Assembly: GCF_039531105.1 (NCBI RefSeq)
Contig: NZ_BAAAPK010000001.1
Span: 3,197,915-3,261,914, forward strand
DNA: 64,000 nt
Direction: 5' to 3'
DNA from: Microbacterium lacus
GTDB taxonomy: Bacteria; Actinomycetota; Actinomycetes; Actinomycetales; Microbacteriaceae
Shown here in pieces: positions 9,921 through 18,132 of this stretch. Below the pieces are notes generated by a model. The model was given only the letters and a program-made list of their open reading frames with translations, made no database searches and was not told the origin of the DNA. The translations under genes were made by a program, and so were the position numbers. How positions within the stretch are numbered: position 1 is the first letter of the stretch; every line of letters starts with the position of its first letter.

Positions 9921-11150
9921 CTACCGCGCGAGGGGATGCACGGTCACGTCCGAGTCGTCACCGGCGGTCACGGTCAGCGTGTCGCCACGAGGCGCGATCG
10001 GCGCACCGAACAGTCCCCCGCGGCTCACCACCTCGAGCACCGGCCCGTCGACGATCACGCGGACCTCCCCCGAGGCAGGGAAGGCGTGCACGGCATCGCC
10101 GATGCGGACGATCAGCTCCCCCGCGCCGCTCAGCTCCAGCGTCGCCGCGTCCTCGCCACCAGACGTCAGTCGCAGTCCGGCCGCGTCGGGCGTCCACGTG
10201 ATGTCCGCGGCGAGTCCGGTCGCGCCGGGCTCCCGGTACTGCTCGATGTCGGGGTGCGGCGTGGCGACGAGCACGTCGCCCTCAATGGAGAGGATGTACG
10301 GGACGCTGTGGGCACCGGCCCAGCCGGCATCGAGGTCCTCGATCCCCCGCATCCAGAACACGAGGCAGGGCCGGCCCTGCTCGTCGCGGAAGAAGGACGG
10401 CGCGTAGTAGCTGTCGCCCCAGGTCAGACGGCCCCAGCGCTCGGCGACGAAGCGGCCGGCTTCATACGTGCCGATCGCGTAGCCGGAGTAGTAGAGGACG
10501 TCCGCCTGCCAGATCGAGGACACCATGACCGCGCGTCCGTCGACGTCGATGATCTGCGGGCACTCCCAGAGGGCACCCATCCACACATCCGCCGTTTCGG
10601 CGGAGGACCGCTCGAGGGCGACGCCCTCGTAGGTCCACTCCTGCAGGTCGTCCGAGCGGTAGCTGAGGGCCATCGCCGTGCCGGCGCGGTCGCCCGCGCC
10701 GACGAACATCCGCCAGCCGTCGGAGTCCTGCCGCAGGAACGGGTCGCGGTACGCGATGAGGTCGAGCCCCGCCGGAGCGTCGACGACGAAGTCGCCCTTG
10801 GACCAGGAGATCCACTCCGCGTCATCGGGGGTCGCGATGCGGACGCGGCCGATCCCGATGTCAGGCTCGGACGTGGAGGTGTAGAAGACGCGCGTCTTCC
10901 CGTCGGCACCGGTGACGAGAGATCCCGTCCAGATGCCACCGTCGCCCTCACCCGGCGCGATCGCGACGGGCAGCTCTTCGAGGGAGAACAGGTCGCGGCC
11001 GCGCGCGTGGCCCCAGTGGCAGTTCGGACCCCAGACGGTCTGGCCGGGGACGTACTGGAAGAACGTGTCGTACCCGCCGTCGCGGTAGGTGATGCCGTGC
11101 GGATCGTTGATCCAGCCGGACTGCGGCGTGAAGTGGAAGTGCGGGCGCAT
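9921..11150 (-). CDS. Glycoside hydrolase family 32, intracellular fructosidase (409 aa)
   Basis: GH32 beta-propeller enzymes hydrolyse beta-fructofuranosyl bonds in sucrose, inulin or levan oligomers. The three acidic motifs are intact: nucleophile Asp16 in GWINDPHG, transition-state stabiliser Asp136 in YRDP, acid/base Glu196 in WECP. The C-terminal 100 residues look like the small beta-sandwich of the family. ATG 11150 is preferred over the in-frame start further upstream because the N terminus (MRPHFHFTPQSGWINDPHG) then matches the family exactly; the start lies 2 nt after the GH172 stop, so translation is probably coupled. There is no signal peptide, so the substrate must be imported. 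Likely substrates are inulobiose, levanbiose or short fructo-oligosaccharides. Confidence 0.93.
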   Translation of the reverse strand: MRPHFHFTPQSGWINDPHGITYRDGGYDTFFQYVPGQTVWGPNCHWGHARGRDLFSLEELPVAIAPGEGDGGIWTGSLVTGADGKTRVFYTSTSEPDIGIGRVRIATPDDAEWISWSKGDFVVDAPAGLDLIAYRDPFLRQDSDGWRMFVGAGDRAGTAMALSYRSDDLQEWTYEGVALERSSAETADVWMGALWECPQIIDVDGRAVMVSSIWQADVLYYSGYAIGTYEAGRFVAERWGRLTWGDSYYAPSFFRDEQGRPCLVFWMRGIEDLDAGWAGAHSVPYILSIEGDVLVATPHPDIEQYREPGATGLAADITWTPDAAGLRLTSGGEDAATLELSGAGELIVRIGDAVHAFPASGEVRVIVDGPVLEVVSRGGLFGAPIAPRGDTLTVTAGDDSDVTVHPLAR

Positions 11151-11152
11151 GG

Positions 11153-12511
11153 TCAGTTCTCTTTCGAAGCGTCGAAGCGGGTGCGGACTTCGCGGGCGAT
11201 CAGCGCGTTTCCGCGCTCCCACTCGTCGATCTGCGTGCGGCGTTCCGCGCGCATGCGGTCGCGGTTCTGGACAAACTTATCCATTCGCTCGGCGGCCGCC
11301 GTGCGAGCGGCCCGCTGTGCGTCCGTCAGCTCCGGCAGCGGCACCTCGATCACCCGGTCGACCGGGCGCAGCGGGAGACGTTGATCGACTTCAGGGATCG
11401 TGAGCTGCGGTGACGGCAGCGTCTGATACCAGTAGGCGGTGGACGACCACTCATCGGACAGATGATTCCCGTGCCCGTGCTCGAAGGTGACCTTGATGCG
11501 CTTGTCGAAGCGGATCGGGTCGGCCAGGTGGAACCGATAGCTGTGATGAAACCCGGGAACGTCCTCCTCGTGGACGATCGTGCCGTTGAAGAGGTAGGCG
11601 TTGCGCTGCATTCCCCACGCGTGACCGAAGTAGTCCTCCATACCTGTGCCGTGAAGGCTCGGCGGCCAGGTGTCGTCGTCAATGAAGATCATGTCGTCGC
11701 CTTCGCCCCACCAGGAACCTTGGAAGTGGCGTACCGCGAGGGTGCACCCCACGTAATGGCCGCGTCCCTCGGTCTCCAGCGCAACGTAATTGTCGGCGCC
11801 GTCCAGGTTGGGGATCGTCGTCTCGATGCTGTTGGACTGCAGATCGGGGCCCCACCCCGCGTTGGGGAGCGCGCGGCGCCAGTGCGCGTGGAAGTACACG
11901 GTGTCCGCGGGGAGCTGCTCGCGCTGCAGCTCATAGTCGATGTAGAAGTACTGCAGGTAGGGGATGTCGTTCTGGTTCTCGACGACGACACGCGCACGCT
12001 TTCCGAACGGCATCCTGAAATAACTGTTGAAGGCGGCGCTGCCGCCGAACGTGTGAAGCTCCGGTTCCTTGGCCGAGACCGACAGCGGAAGCGACTCGTA
12101 CGAACCGGACAGCGAATTCATGAGTCCGAAGAAGTCTCCGAGCGGTGCCAGCACACTCGGCGTCTCCTGGTCGTCCCAATAGATCTTCAGAACGATCTTC
12201 CGGTAGTAGTCCGGGTCCACGACCTCCCAGCTCACGCCGAGCGCATTGTGGATCTCGAGCATCGGCACGCCGACGACATCCGGATCGATCTGGCCGGGAC
12301 CCGGCTGAATGCGGCAGGACTGCGTCATCCAGATGTGGGTGATGAACCCTGGACCCTCGATATCGGCGAGCGTGCGCTGCTCACCAGGCATGATGATCCA
12401 GTTGTCGCGGTTGCGACCGGTCTGATCGAAGCTCGAGGCCCGCGCAGTGCGCGCCGGCCGGGAGCGCGTCAGGTCGGCGAGCATCCCCGTGGGCTGTGTG
12501 ACTTCGGTCAC
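11153..12511 (-). CDS. Glycoside hydrolase family 172 (DUF2961), candidate difructose-dianhydride or alpha-fructofuranoside hydrolase (452 aa)
   Basis: The founding GH172 enzyme, from Bifidobacterium dentium, interconverts inulobiose and difructose dianhydride I and splits alpha-fructofuranosides; other members act on alpha-arabinofuranosides. Here the two glutamates expected to be catalytic are at E270 (WWGEGDD) and E292 (GTGMEDYFGHAW), nearly the same numbering as E270/E291 of that enzyme as I recall it. No signal peptide. GTG 12511 follows GGAGG at good spacing. Linked GH32 and fructokinase genes, and a GH91 gene 6 kb away, favour a fructan-anhydride substrate over arabinan. The promoter region carries a box shared with the neighbouring ABC transporter operon. 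The exact substrate is an inference. Confidence 0.88.
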   Translation of the reverse strand: MTEVTQPTGMLADLTRSRPARTARASSFDQTGRNRDNWIIMPGEQRTLADIEGPGFITHIWMTQSCRIQPGPGQIDPDVVGVPMLEIHNALGVSWEVVDPDYYRKIVLKIYWDDQETPSVLAPLGDFFGLMNSLSGSYESLPLSVSAKEPELHTFGGSAAFNSYFRMPFGKRARVVVENQNDIPYLQYFYIDYELQREQLPADTVYFHAHWRRALPNAGWGPDLQSNSIETTIPNLDGADNYVALETEGRGHYVGCTLAVRHFQGSWWGEGDDMIFIDDDTWPPSLHGTGMEDYFGHAWGMQRNAYLFNGTIVHEEDVPGFHHSYRFHLADPIRFDKRIKVTFEHGHGNHLSDEWSSTAYWYQTLPSPQLTIPEVDQRLPLRPVDRVIEVPLPELTDAQRAARTAAAERMDKFVQNRDRMRAERRTQIDEWERGNALIAREVRTRFDASKEN

Positions 12512-12544
12512 CGTCGTCCTCCTCCCCCGCGAACGGGCGAATCG

Positions 12545-12564
12545 TCATCGAAACGTTTTTCTGA
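12545..12564. promoter_or_regulatory. LacI-type operator upstream of the GH172-GH32-kinase operon
   Basis: An AAACGTTT palindrome at 12551-12558 sits inside a longer element. Its reverse complement, TCAGAAAAACGTTTCGAT, is identical over 18 bases to 13739-13756 in front of the ABC transporter operon. The central CpG is typical of LacI-family operators. It lies 34 nt upstream of the GTG start of the GH172 gene, so repressor bound there would block this operon. Confidence 0.8.
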
Positions 12565-12697
12565 CTTTGACGGTATCCGACGGCGGCAGGGCGCGCAAGT
12601 CTGGCGTTTCGAGCGCGAGAATCGTGCCTTTGACGCGCACCGAAGGCCATGATGTAGCGTTTGCGCAAGATTGCATCGCGAGCAGAGGAGCAAGCGG

Positions 12698-13714
12698 ATG
12701 GCGACCATGGTGGATGTCGCACGGATGGCGGGGGTGTCGATATCGACCGTCTCGCACGTGCTGAACGGCACGCGCAACGTCGAACCCAAGACCCGAGGTC
12801 GAGTCCTGCAGGCCATCGAGAGGACCGGCTACCGGCAGGACACCCTGGCGCGCGCCATGCGTCGCTCGAAGACCGACAGCATCGGCCTGATCGTCTCGGA
12901 TGCCGGGGAACCGGCGTTCGCGGAGATGGCCCACGGGGTCGAACAAGCGGCGGCGGATCGCGGCCTGACGCTCCTCCTGGCGAACTCCGCAGAAGACGCC
13001 GACCGCGAGCAGCGCGCCATCAGGACCCTGCTCGAGCGGCGCGTGGACGGTCTGATCCTGGCCCGCGCCGCGAACACCGATCCGAACCTGCTCACGTCGC
13101 TCCAGCAGGAGAAGGCCCCTGTCGTCCTGCTCGACCGCCTCTACCACGACGTCCCGGTCGACCAGATTGGCGCAGAGAACCGCGATTCCATGCGGCGTCT
13201 GATGGCCCATCTGACAGGGCTCGGCCATCGCCGGTTCGCCGTCGTGGCCGGCGACACCCGCGTGCCGGCACTCACAGAGCGCCTCGACGGCTTCCACGAC
13301 GGCGTGCGCGATGCCGGTCTGGACGCCGCCGATCAGCTCGTCCTGACCGGAGTCGACGTCGGTGCGGTCCGCGCCTTACTGGTCGCCGACCTCGCAGACC
13401 GCTCGCGGACCGTTGTGATCGCCTGCAGCACCCCGCTCGCGGTCGCCGCGCTCGAGGCGCTTGACGGGGCGGGCCGCTCGACGCCCGACGACATCGCTTT
13501 CGCGACGTTCGACGGATTCACGAACCCGGATCTGTTCCGGCCGCGACTGACGACCGTGCGTCAGCCTGCATTCGACATGGGGGTCGCGGCCGTCGGCCTG
13601 CTCATCGAGCGGATCGAGGCCCCGGATGCCTACCCGCGCACCGTACGGCTCCGGCAGACCCTCGAGCTGCGCGAGTCCACCGAGGGGTTCACCGCGGGAA
13701 CAGCCGAGGCTTGA
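12698..13714 (+). CDS. LacI-family transcriptional repressor 1 (338 aa)
   Basis: N-terminal helix-turn-helix (TMVDVARMAGVSISTVSHVLNGT) with the LacI hinge, followed by a periplasmic-binding-protein-like sensor domain. ATG 12698 follows AGAGGAG; an upstream in-frame TTG lacks a ribosome site. The gene lies between two units that share its presumed operator: the divergent hydrolase/kinase operon and the downstream SBP-permease-permease operon. The promoter of the latter overlaps its stop codon. The natural inducer is probably an imported fructoside or a difructose anhydride. It most likely represses both units. Confidence 0.93.
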   Translation: MATMVDVARMAGVSISTVSHVLNGTRNVEPKTRGRVLQAIERTGYRQDTLARAMRRSKTDSIGLIVSDAGEPAFAEMAHGVEQAAADRGLTLLLANSAEDADREQRAIRTLLERRVDGLILARAANTDPNLLTSLQQEKAPVVLLDRLYHDVPVDQIGAENRDSMRRLMAHLTGLGHRRFAVVAGDTRVPALTERLDGFHDGVRDAGLDAADQLVLTGVDVGAVRALLVADLADRSRTVVIACSTPLAVAALEALDGAGRSTPDDIAFATFDGFTNPDLFRPRLTTVRQPAFDMGVAAVGLLIERIEAPDAYPRTVRLRQTLELRESTEGFTAGTAEA

Positions 13715-13770
13715 CAGTTCTGAAGCGGGCGCTTATCTTCAGAAAAACGTTTCGATCAAACGTTTCGATG
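13711..13770 (+). promoter_or_regulatory. Sigma-A-type promoter with two tandem LacI operators
   Basis: TTGACA (13711-13716), 17-nt spacer, TATCTT (13734-13739): a near-consensus housekeeping promoter whose -35 overlaps the stop codon of the lacI gene. Two AAACGTTTCGAT units at 13745 and 13758 follow as a direct repeat with a 13-bp period, covering the -10 end and the start point. The first unit is part of the 18-bp box also present upstream of the GH172 gene in opposite orientation. It drives the ABC importer starting at 13815. Confidence 0.88.
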
Positions 13771-13814
13771 AATCCCGATTCTGCACCGCAGAACTTCCAT
13801 CAAAGGAGATGTAC

Positions 13815-15137
13815 ATGCGCACAGCACATCGCGCTGCGCACGGGCGCCTCGCCCTCGCGCTCACGGCCCTCACCGCGTCCGCACTGGTTCTCGCCGGTTG
13901 CGGCACGTCGTCCTCAGACGCCGGCGACGGCGGCAAGACCGAGATAACCCTCTCTATGCAGAATCCCGACGTCGAGTCGGCCGACCCGGCGACGTGGGCC
14001 ATCGTCGAGGCGTTCGAGAAGGCGAATCCGGACATCGAGGTGACCGTGTCGGGCGAAGCCGTCGCGGAACACCTGCAGAAACTGTCCATCGCCGCCCAGA
14101 GCGACACCCTTCCCGACATCTTCTGGGTCTACAAGTCCACCGCAGAGGAGATGCAGAGCGCCGGGCTTCTCCTGGACCTCGCGCCGGTTCTGGAGGAGCT
14201 CGACCTGACCGACGCCTTCCCGGAGAGCACCGTCGCGAACTTCTCCGCGGGCGACGTCGTCTACGGCGTGCCCTACCAGGGGCTGCTGACCGGACTGTGG
14301 GTCAACAAGAAGATCCTCGCCGACAACGGCATCGAGATGCCGAAGACATTCGACGACCTGCTCGCGGCGTCCGAGACGCTGAGCGCCAAGGGCATCACGA
14401 CGATCTCGAACGGGGCAAACCAGTCTGCGTTCAGCGTATGGAGCTTCCTGACCATGCTCGATCGCTTCGGGTACGAGGACAAGGTCGACGGCCTCCTCGA
14501 CGGCTCGGGCCAGTACACGAACGACGACTTCCTGCGCCTGTACGAGCACATCGACGAGCTCCGCGAGGCGGGCGCGTTCCCCTCGAACGTGTCCACCCAG
14601 ACCTACCAGCAGGCTGTCGATCAATTCACGAGCGGCAACGCGGCGATGCTGGATGCGGGTGTCTGGGCATCCAGCGCGATCCAGGAGTCCGTGGTCTCAC
14701 CTGACATCGCCTTCTGGCAGGGTCCGCAGTTCGATGACGGCGTGGGTGAGCAGAACATCATCATGAATGTAGCTTCGGCGCCGTTCGCGGTGGACCACAA
14801 GGTCGCAGACGATGCCGCCAAGCTGGCCGCGGTCGAGAAGTTCCTCGCGTTCTACTACAGCGACGAAGCGCAGCAGATCCTGGTCGACAACGGCCAGCCT
14901 CCAGTGACCACCTATCAGGCCCAGGTGGATGCCGACGCGCAGAGCGCGCTCAAGGCCGCGCTGGACGCTGCGACGGCCGACGGCGTGACCAGCCCCCAAT
15001 CCCAGCCCGACCTGCTCGTCCCGACGCCCGTCGCCAACGCGATGTACGACAGCATCTACGGCGTGATCCAGGGGCAGCTCACTCCGCAGGCAGCCCTTGA
15101 GCTGGTGCAGAAGGCGCTCGACAGCAATCAGCAGTGA
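13815..15137 (+). CDS. ABC transporter sugar-binding lipoprotein 1 (440 aa)
   Basis: Extracellular MalE-type solute-binding protein anchored by lipid. Signal peptide ends in a lipobox LVLAGC with Cys29. The mature part has the usual family-1 pattern (ITLSMQNPDVESADPATWAIVEAFE; GVPYQGLLTGLWVNKKIL). ATG 13815 was chosen because AAGGAG (13803-13808) is spaced 6 nt from it; the ATG at 13809 touches the ribosome site. Two permease genes follow after 54 nt. The operators in front place it under LacI repressor 1 together with GH172, GH32 and fructokinase, so the ligand is probably a fructo-oligosaccharide or difructose anhydride. Confidence 0.92.
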   Translation: MRTAHRAAHGRLALALTALTASALVLAGCGTSSSDAGDGGKTEITLSMQNPDVESADPATWAIVEAFEKANPDIEVTVSGEAVAEHLQKLSIAAQSDTLPDIFWVYKSTAEEMQSAGLLLDLAPVLEELDLTDAFPESTVANFSAGDVVYGVPYQGLLTGLWVNKKILADNGIEMPKTFDDLLAASETLSAKGITTISNGANQSAFSVWSFLTMLDRFGYEDKVDGLLDGSGQYTNDDFLRLYEHIDELREAGAFPSNVSTQTYQQAVDQFTSGNAAMLDAGVWASSAIQESVVSPDIAFWQGPQFDDGVGEQNIIMNVASAPFAVDHKVADDAAKLAAVEKFLAFYYSDEAQQILVDNGQPPVTTYQAQVDADAQSALKAALDAATADGVTSPQSQPDLLVPTPVANAMYDSIYGVIQGQLTPQAALELVQKALDSNQQ

Positions 15138-15191
15138 CCACCGGGGTGGGGTCGGCGACGGCCCCACCTCTCGCTACGAGGAGTCCCATCC

Positions 15192-16064
15192 ATGATCTGG
15201 GTCAGCAATCGCCGAAAGATCCTCTTGATGCTCGCCCCCGCGGTCATCGTGTTCACGGCATTCGTCGTCTATCCGGTGATCTACTCCGGCGTCTTCAGCT
15301 TCACTCGATTCCAGGGCTTCGGGGCCCCGACCTGGATCGGCTTCGACAACTACGCGGCTCTGGCTGGCGATCCGTTCTTCTGGCAATCGCTCCAGAACAC
15401 CATCGTGATCCTGGTCGTGAGCCTCGGCATCCTGATCCCCTCATCATTCGCCCTCGCGCTGCTGCTCCAACGCGCCATCGCCGGTGGAGGCGCCCTCCGC
15501 GCGCTCGTGTTCGGGCCGGCGATCATCGCCCCGATCCTCGTGGGCCTGATCTGGGTCTTCATCCTCGACCCGAAGATCGGTCTGCTCAACCGCGTTCTCG
15601 GCGCGGTCGGCATCCCGCCCGTGCAATGGATCGGCGGGGACTATCTGACGCCGATCTCCGTGTCGATCGTCTTCATCTGGAGCAGCATCGGCTTCGCGAT
15701 GACGATCTTCTATGCGGGTCTGCAGATGCTCCCCGCAGATGTCATGGAGGCGAGCGCGCTGGACGGCGCTACGGGGTGGCAGCAGATCTGGCACATCAAG
15801 ATCCCGATGATGCGCGAGACGTTCACGATCGTCACGATCCTGATGGTCACGAACGTCTTCAAGATCTTCGAGCTCGTCTACATGCTCACCGGCGGCGGCC
15901 CCGTCCATCGATCCGAGACCCTCGTCAGCTACATGTACTTCATCACCTTCACCAATCAGCAGTATGGCTACGGCATGGCTCTGGCCGTCATCATCACGAT
16001 CCTCGGCGCCGTGGTCTCCGTCGGGTACCTCATCGCCGCGCGGCGGAAGGAGCCGGTCTCATGA
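15192..16064 (+). CDS. ABC sugar permease 1, MalF type (290 aa)
   Basis: Six-helix inner-membrane permease of the carbohydrate CUT1 class. The first helix starts at about residue 9 (ILLMLAPAVIVFTAF); the cytoplasmic EAA loop that docks the ATPase is near residue 185 (MEASALDGATGWQQIWHIK). ATG 15192 follows ACGAGGAG. Its stop overlaps the next ATG (ATGA), so both permeases are made in step. No ATPase is encoded with it; CUT1 systems in actinobacteria often share an MsiK-like ATPase encoded elsewhere. Confidence 0.93.
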   Translation: MIWVSNRRKILLMLAPAVIVFTAFVVYPVIYSGVFSFTRFQGFGAPTWIGFDNYAALAGDPFFWQSLQNTIVILVVSLGILIPSSFALALLLQRAIAGGGALRALVFGPAIIAPILVGLIWVFILDPKIGLLNRVLGAVGIPPVQWIGGDYLTPISVSIVFIWSSIGFAMTIFYAGLQMLPADVMEASALDGATGWQQIWHIKIPMMRETFTIVTILMVTNVFKIFELVYMLTGGGPVHRSETLVSYMYFITFTNQQYGYGMALAVIITILGAVVSVGYLIAARRKEPVS

Positions 16065-16963
16065 CGGACCTGAAGGAACGGACCGGCGCGACGCCCGCCC
16101 TGGTCTCTGCGACCGACGGCATGACGGCACGGCGGCGACGCCGGCGGACGGGGTGGATCATCGCCGGCGCGGCGTATCTCATCACGTTCCTGATCGTCCT
16201 CCCACTGCTGTGGATCGCCCTCCTGTCGGTGCAGCCGAGTGCGGACATCCTCTCCAACCCGCTGTCCTTCGCGCATCTCACGCTCGAGAACTACGCCAAC
16301 GCGATCTCCTCGCTCCCGTTGCTGCGCATGTACGGCAACACGCTCCTCATCGCCGTCGTGTCGGTCACGATCGGCACCGCGATCTCGTTCATGGCCGCGT
16401 TCGCGCTGACGCGCATGGTGTTCCGCCGCCCACGGGCGCAGTCATCGGTGCGCTTCTATCTCCTGGCGGGACTGGCCGTGCCGGTCTACATCCTGCTTTT
16501 CCCGGTGTACCGCCTGGACCTCGCACTCGGGATCTTCGGGACCTACTGGGCGCTGATCCTGCCGTATGTCGCGGTGTCCATCCCCTTCAACACCCTGCTC
16601 ATGACCGGCTTCCTCCGGGAGTTCCCGACGGAGATCGAGGAGGCTGCCATCATCGACGGCGTCGGGCTGTGGCGGCTGTGCTGGAGCGTCGTGCTGCCCC
16701 TCATGAAGCCCGTCATCGCGACGATCCTCATCTTCAACGTCGTCTACGTGTTCAACGAGTTCCCGTTCGCGTCGATCCTGATCAACGATCCCGAGATGGT
16801 GACGGTCTCGCTGGCCGTCTCACGCTTCCAGGGCCAGTACACGGTCGACTATGGCGGAATGATGGCCGCGGCGACGCTGGTGCTGCTCCCCCAGCTGGCT
16901 ATCTATGCGCTGTTCCAGCGACAGGTGATCGCGGGGATGACCGTCGGAGCAGTGAAAGGCTGA
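16061..16963 (+). CDS. ABC sugar permease 1, MalG type (300 aa)
   Basis: Second CUT1 permease subunit. A cytoplasmic Arg-rich tail (ARRRRRRTGW) precedes helix 1; the EAA loop is near residue 192 (IEEAAIIDGVGLWRLCWSV), and the C terminus ends GMTVGAVKG, the usual MalG ending. ATG 16061 overlaps the stop of the upstream permease. It ends the SBP-MalF-MalG operon, followed by a stem-loop at 16974-17020 facing the convergent LacI gene. Confidence 0.93.
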   Translation: MTDLKERTGATPALVSATDGMTARRRRRRTGWIIAGAAYLITFLIVLPLLWIALLSVQPSADILSNPLSFAHLTLENYANAISSLPLLRMYGNTLLIAVVSVTIGTAISFMAAFALTRMVFRRPRAQSSVRFYLLAGLAVPVYILLFPVYRLDLALGIFGTYWALILPYVAVSIPFNTLLMTGFLREFPTEIEEAAIIDGVGLWRLCWSVVLPLMKPVIATILIFNVVYVFNEFPFASILINDPEMVTVSLAVSRFQGQYTVDYGGMMAAATLVLLPQLAIYALFQRQVIAGMTVGAVKG

Positions 16964-16973
16964 CCACGGAAGT

Positions 16974-17020
16974 GGAGGGGCCCGAGTGCGGAGTCTGCGG
17001 TTCGCAGCCCGGACCCCTCC
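16974..17020. terminator. Stem-loop between convergent operons
   Basis: Outer arms GGAGGGG (16974-16980) and CCCCTCC (17014-17020) enclose an inner stem CTGCG/CGCAG (16995-16999, 17003-17007) with a GTT loop. It sits 10 nt after the permease stop and 40 nt from the stop of the convergent lacI gene. No U-run follows, so termination strength is uncertain. Confidence 0.55.
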
Positions 17021-17060
17021 GGTCAGGTGGCGGCGGGGAATCCCGTCGAAGCGATGCAGT

Positions 17061-18122
17061 TCACAGCAGCGCGGCGCTCCGCGGCGGCGCGACGGACTCG
17101 CGTTCGAGGAGCGGGCAAGCGAGCACGGTCGGGTGCGCGGCCAGCAGCGCCTCCTCGTCCTTGCCATGCAGGAGTGACGCGAGCGTGGAGACGGCCCAAG
17201 CGCCCATCTCGTAGTGCGGGAGCGTGACCGTCGTCAGGGTCGGGAACAGGCTGTCGGGAATCGGAGCCTGGTCGTCGAACCCGACCACCGACAGGTCGGC
17301 CGGTATGACCAGACCGCGCTCGCCCGCCGCCCGGTAGGCGCCCATCGCCATGCGGTCGTTGTAGCAGAACACCGCCGTCGGTTCACGATCGAGCAGTTCG
17401 AGCGTCGCCGCGTAGCCGCCGCGCGCGTCCGCCGATCCGAAGGCCACCAGGTCATCGTTCGGCAGACCGGCGGCCTGCATCGCCTGCTGATAGCCGAGGA
17501 GGCGGCCTCTGGTCGCGGGCACGTCCTCGACGCTGGCCGCGAAGCCGATGCGGCGATGCCCCTTGGCGACGAGCATCTCGACGACCGCAGCGGCGCCGGC
17601 GCGCTCGTCGGGCATGACCGCGGGGATGCTGCCCGATGCGTCTCGGGCACCGATCAGGACAGCAGGGCGGGAACGGAGATTCTCCGGCGCCACGATCTCG
17701 TCGTGGTACACCGTGGCGTAGATGATGCCGTCGGCCTGTCGGTCGAGGAACGCCTGCACCTGCGCCGAGTCGACCTCCGGATCCGGATTCAGCTCCGAAT
17801 TGATGATCGCGAGCGTGAGGTTGCGGCGGCTCGCCTCCTCCTGCGCTCCGAGGATGATGCGACCGGCGTGCGGGGTGGTCGCGATCTCCTCCGTGACGAG
17901 GCCGATCATGTCCGAGGCGTGCGTGCGCAGGCCCCGTGCGAATCGGTTGGGACGGTAGCCGAGCTCCTCGGCCGCCGCACGCACGCGCGCGGCGGTGTCC
18001 TCACTGACCCTGGTGTGCGGCGTCGCGTTCAGCACGTGGGAGACCGTCGTCTGCGAGACGCCGGCGTGCGCCGCGACGTCGCGGATGCCCGCTGTCTTCT
18101 CCGTCATGCGACTCCCCGTCAT
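17061..18122 (-). CDS. LacI-family transcriptional repressor 2 (353 aa)
   Basis: Helix-turn-helix IRDVAAHAGVSQTTVSHVLNAT near residues 13-34, then a sugar-sensor domain containing VVGFDDQAPIPD. Last gene of the minus-strand operon SBP-permease-permease-GH91-lacI, beginning 10 nt after the GH91 stop. GAGAGG precedes ATG 18122, but ATG 18107 with GGGGAG is nearly as good and would give 348 residues. Its place in the operon suggests negative autoregulation through the tandem 13-bp operators at 22762-22787. Confidence 0.92.
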   Translation of the reverse strand: MTGSRMTEKTAGIRDVAAHAGVSQTTVSHVLNATPHTRVSEDTAARVRAAAEELGYRPNRFARGLRTHASDMIGLVTEEIATTPHAGRIILGAQEEASRRNLTLAIINSELNPDPEVDSAQVQAFLDRQADGIIYATVYHDEIVAPENLRSRPAVLIGARDASGSIPAVMPDERAGAAAVVEMLVAKGHRRIGFAASVEDVPATRGRLLGYQQAMQAAGLPNDDLVAFGSADARGGYAATLELLDREPTAVFCYNDRMAMGAYRAAGERGLVIPADLSVVGFDDQAPIPDSLFPTLTTVTLPHYEMGAWAVSTLASLLHGKDEEALLAAHPTVLACPLLERESVAPPRSAALL

Positions 18123-18132
18123 CGTCGACCTC

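Noticed and set aside
11462..12652. Open frame opposite the GH172 gene
   Set aside because: GH172 motifs with correct catalytic Glu residues are on the other strand; this frame has no recognisable sequence.
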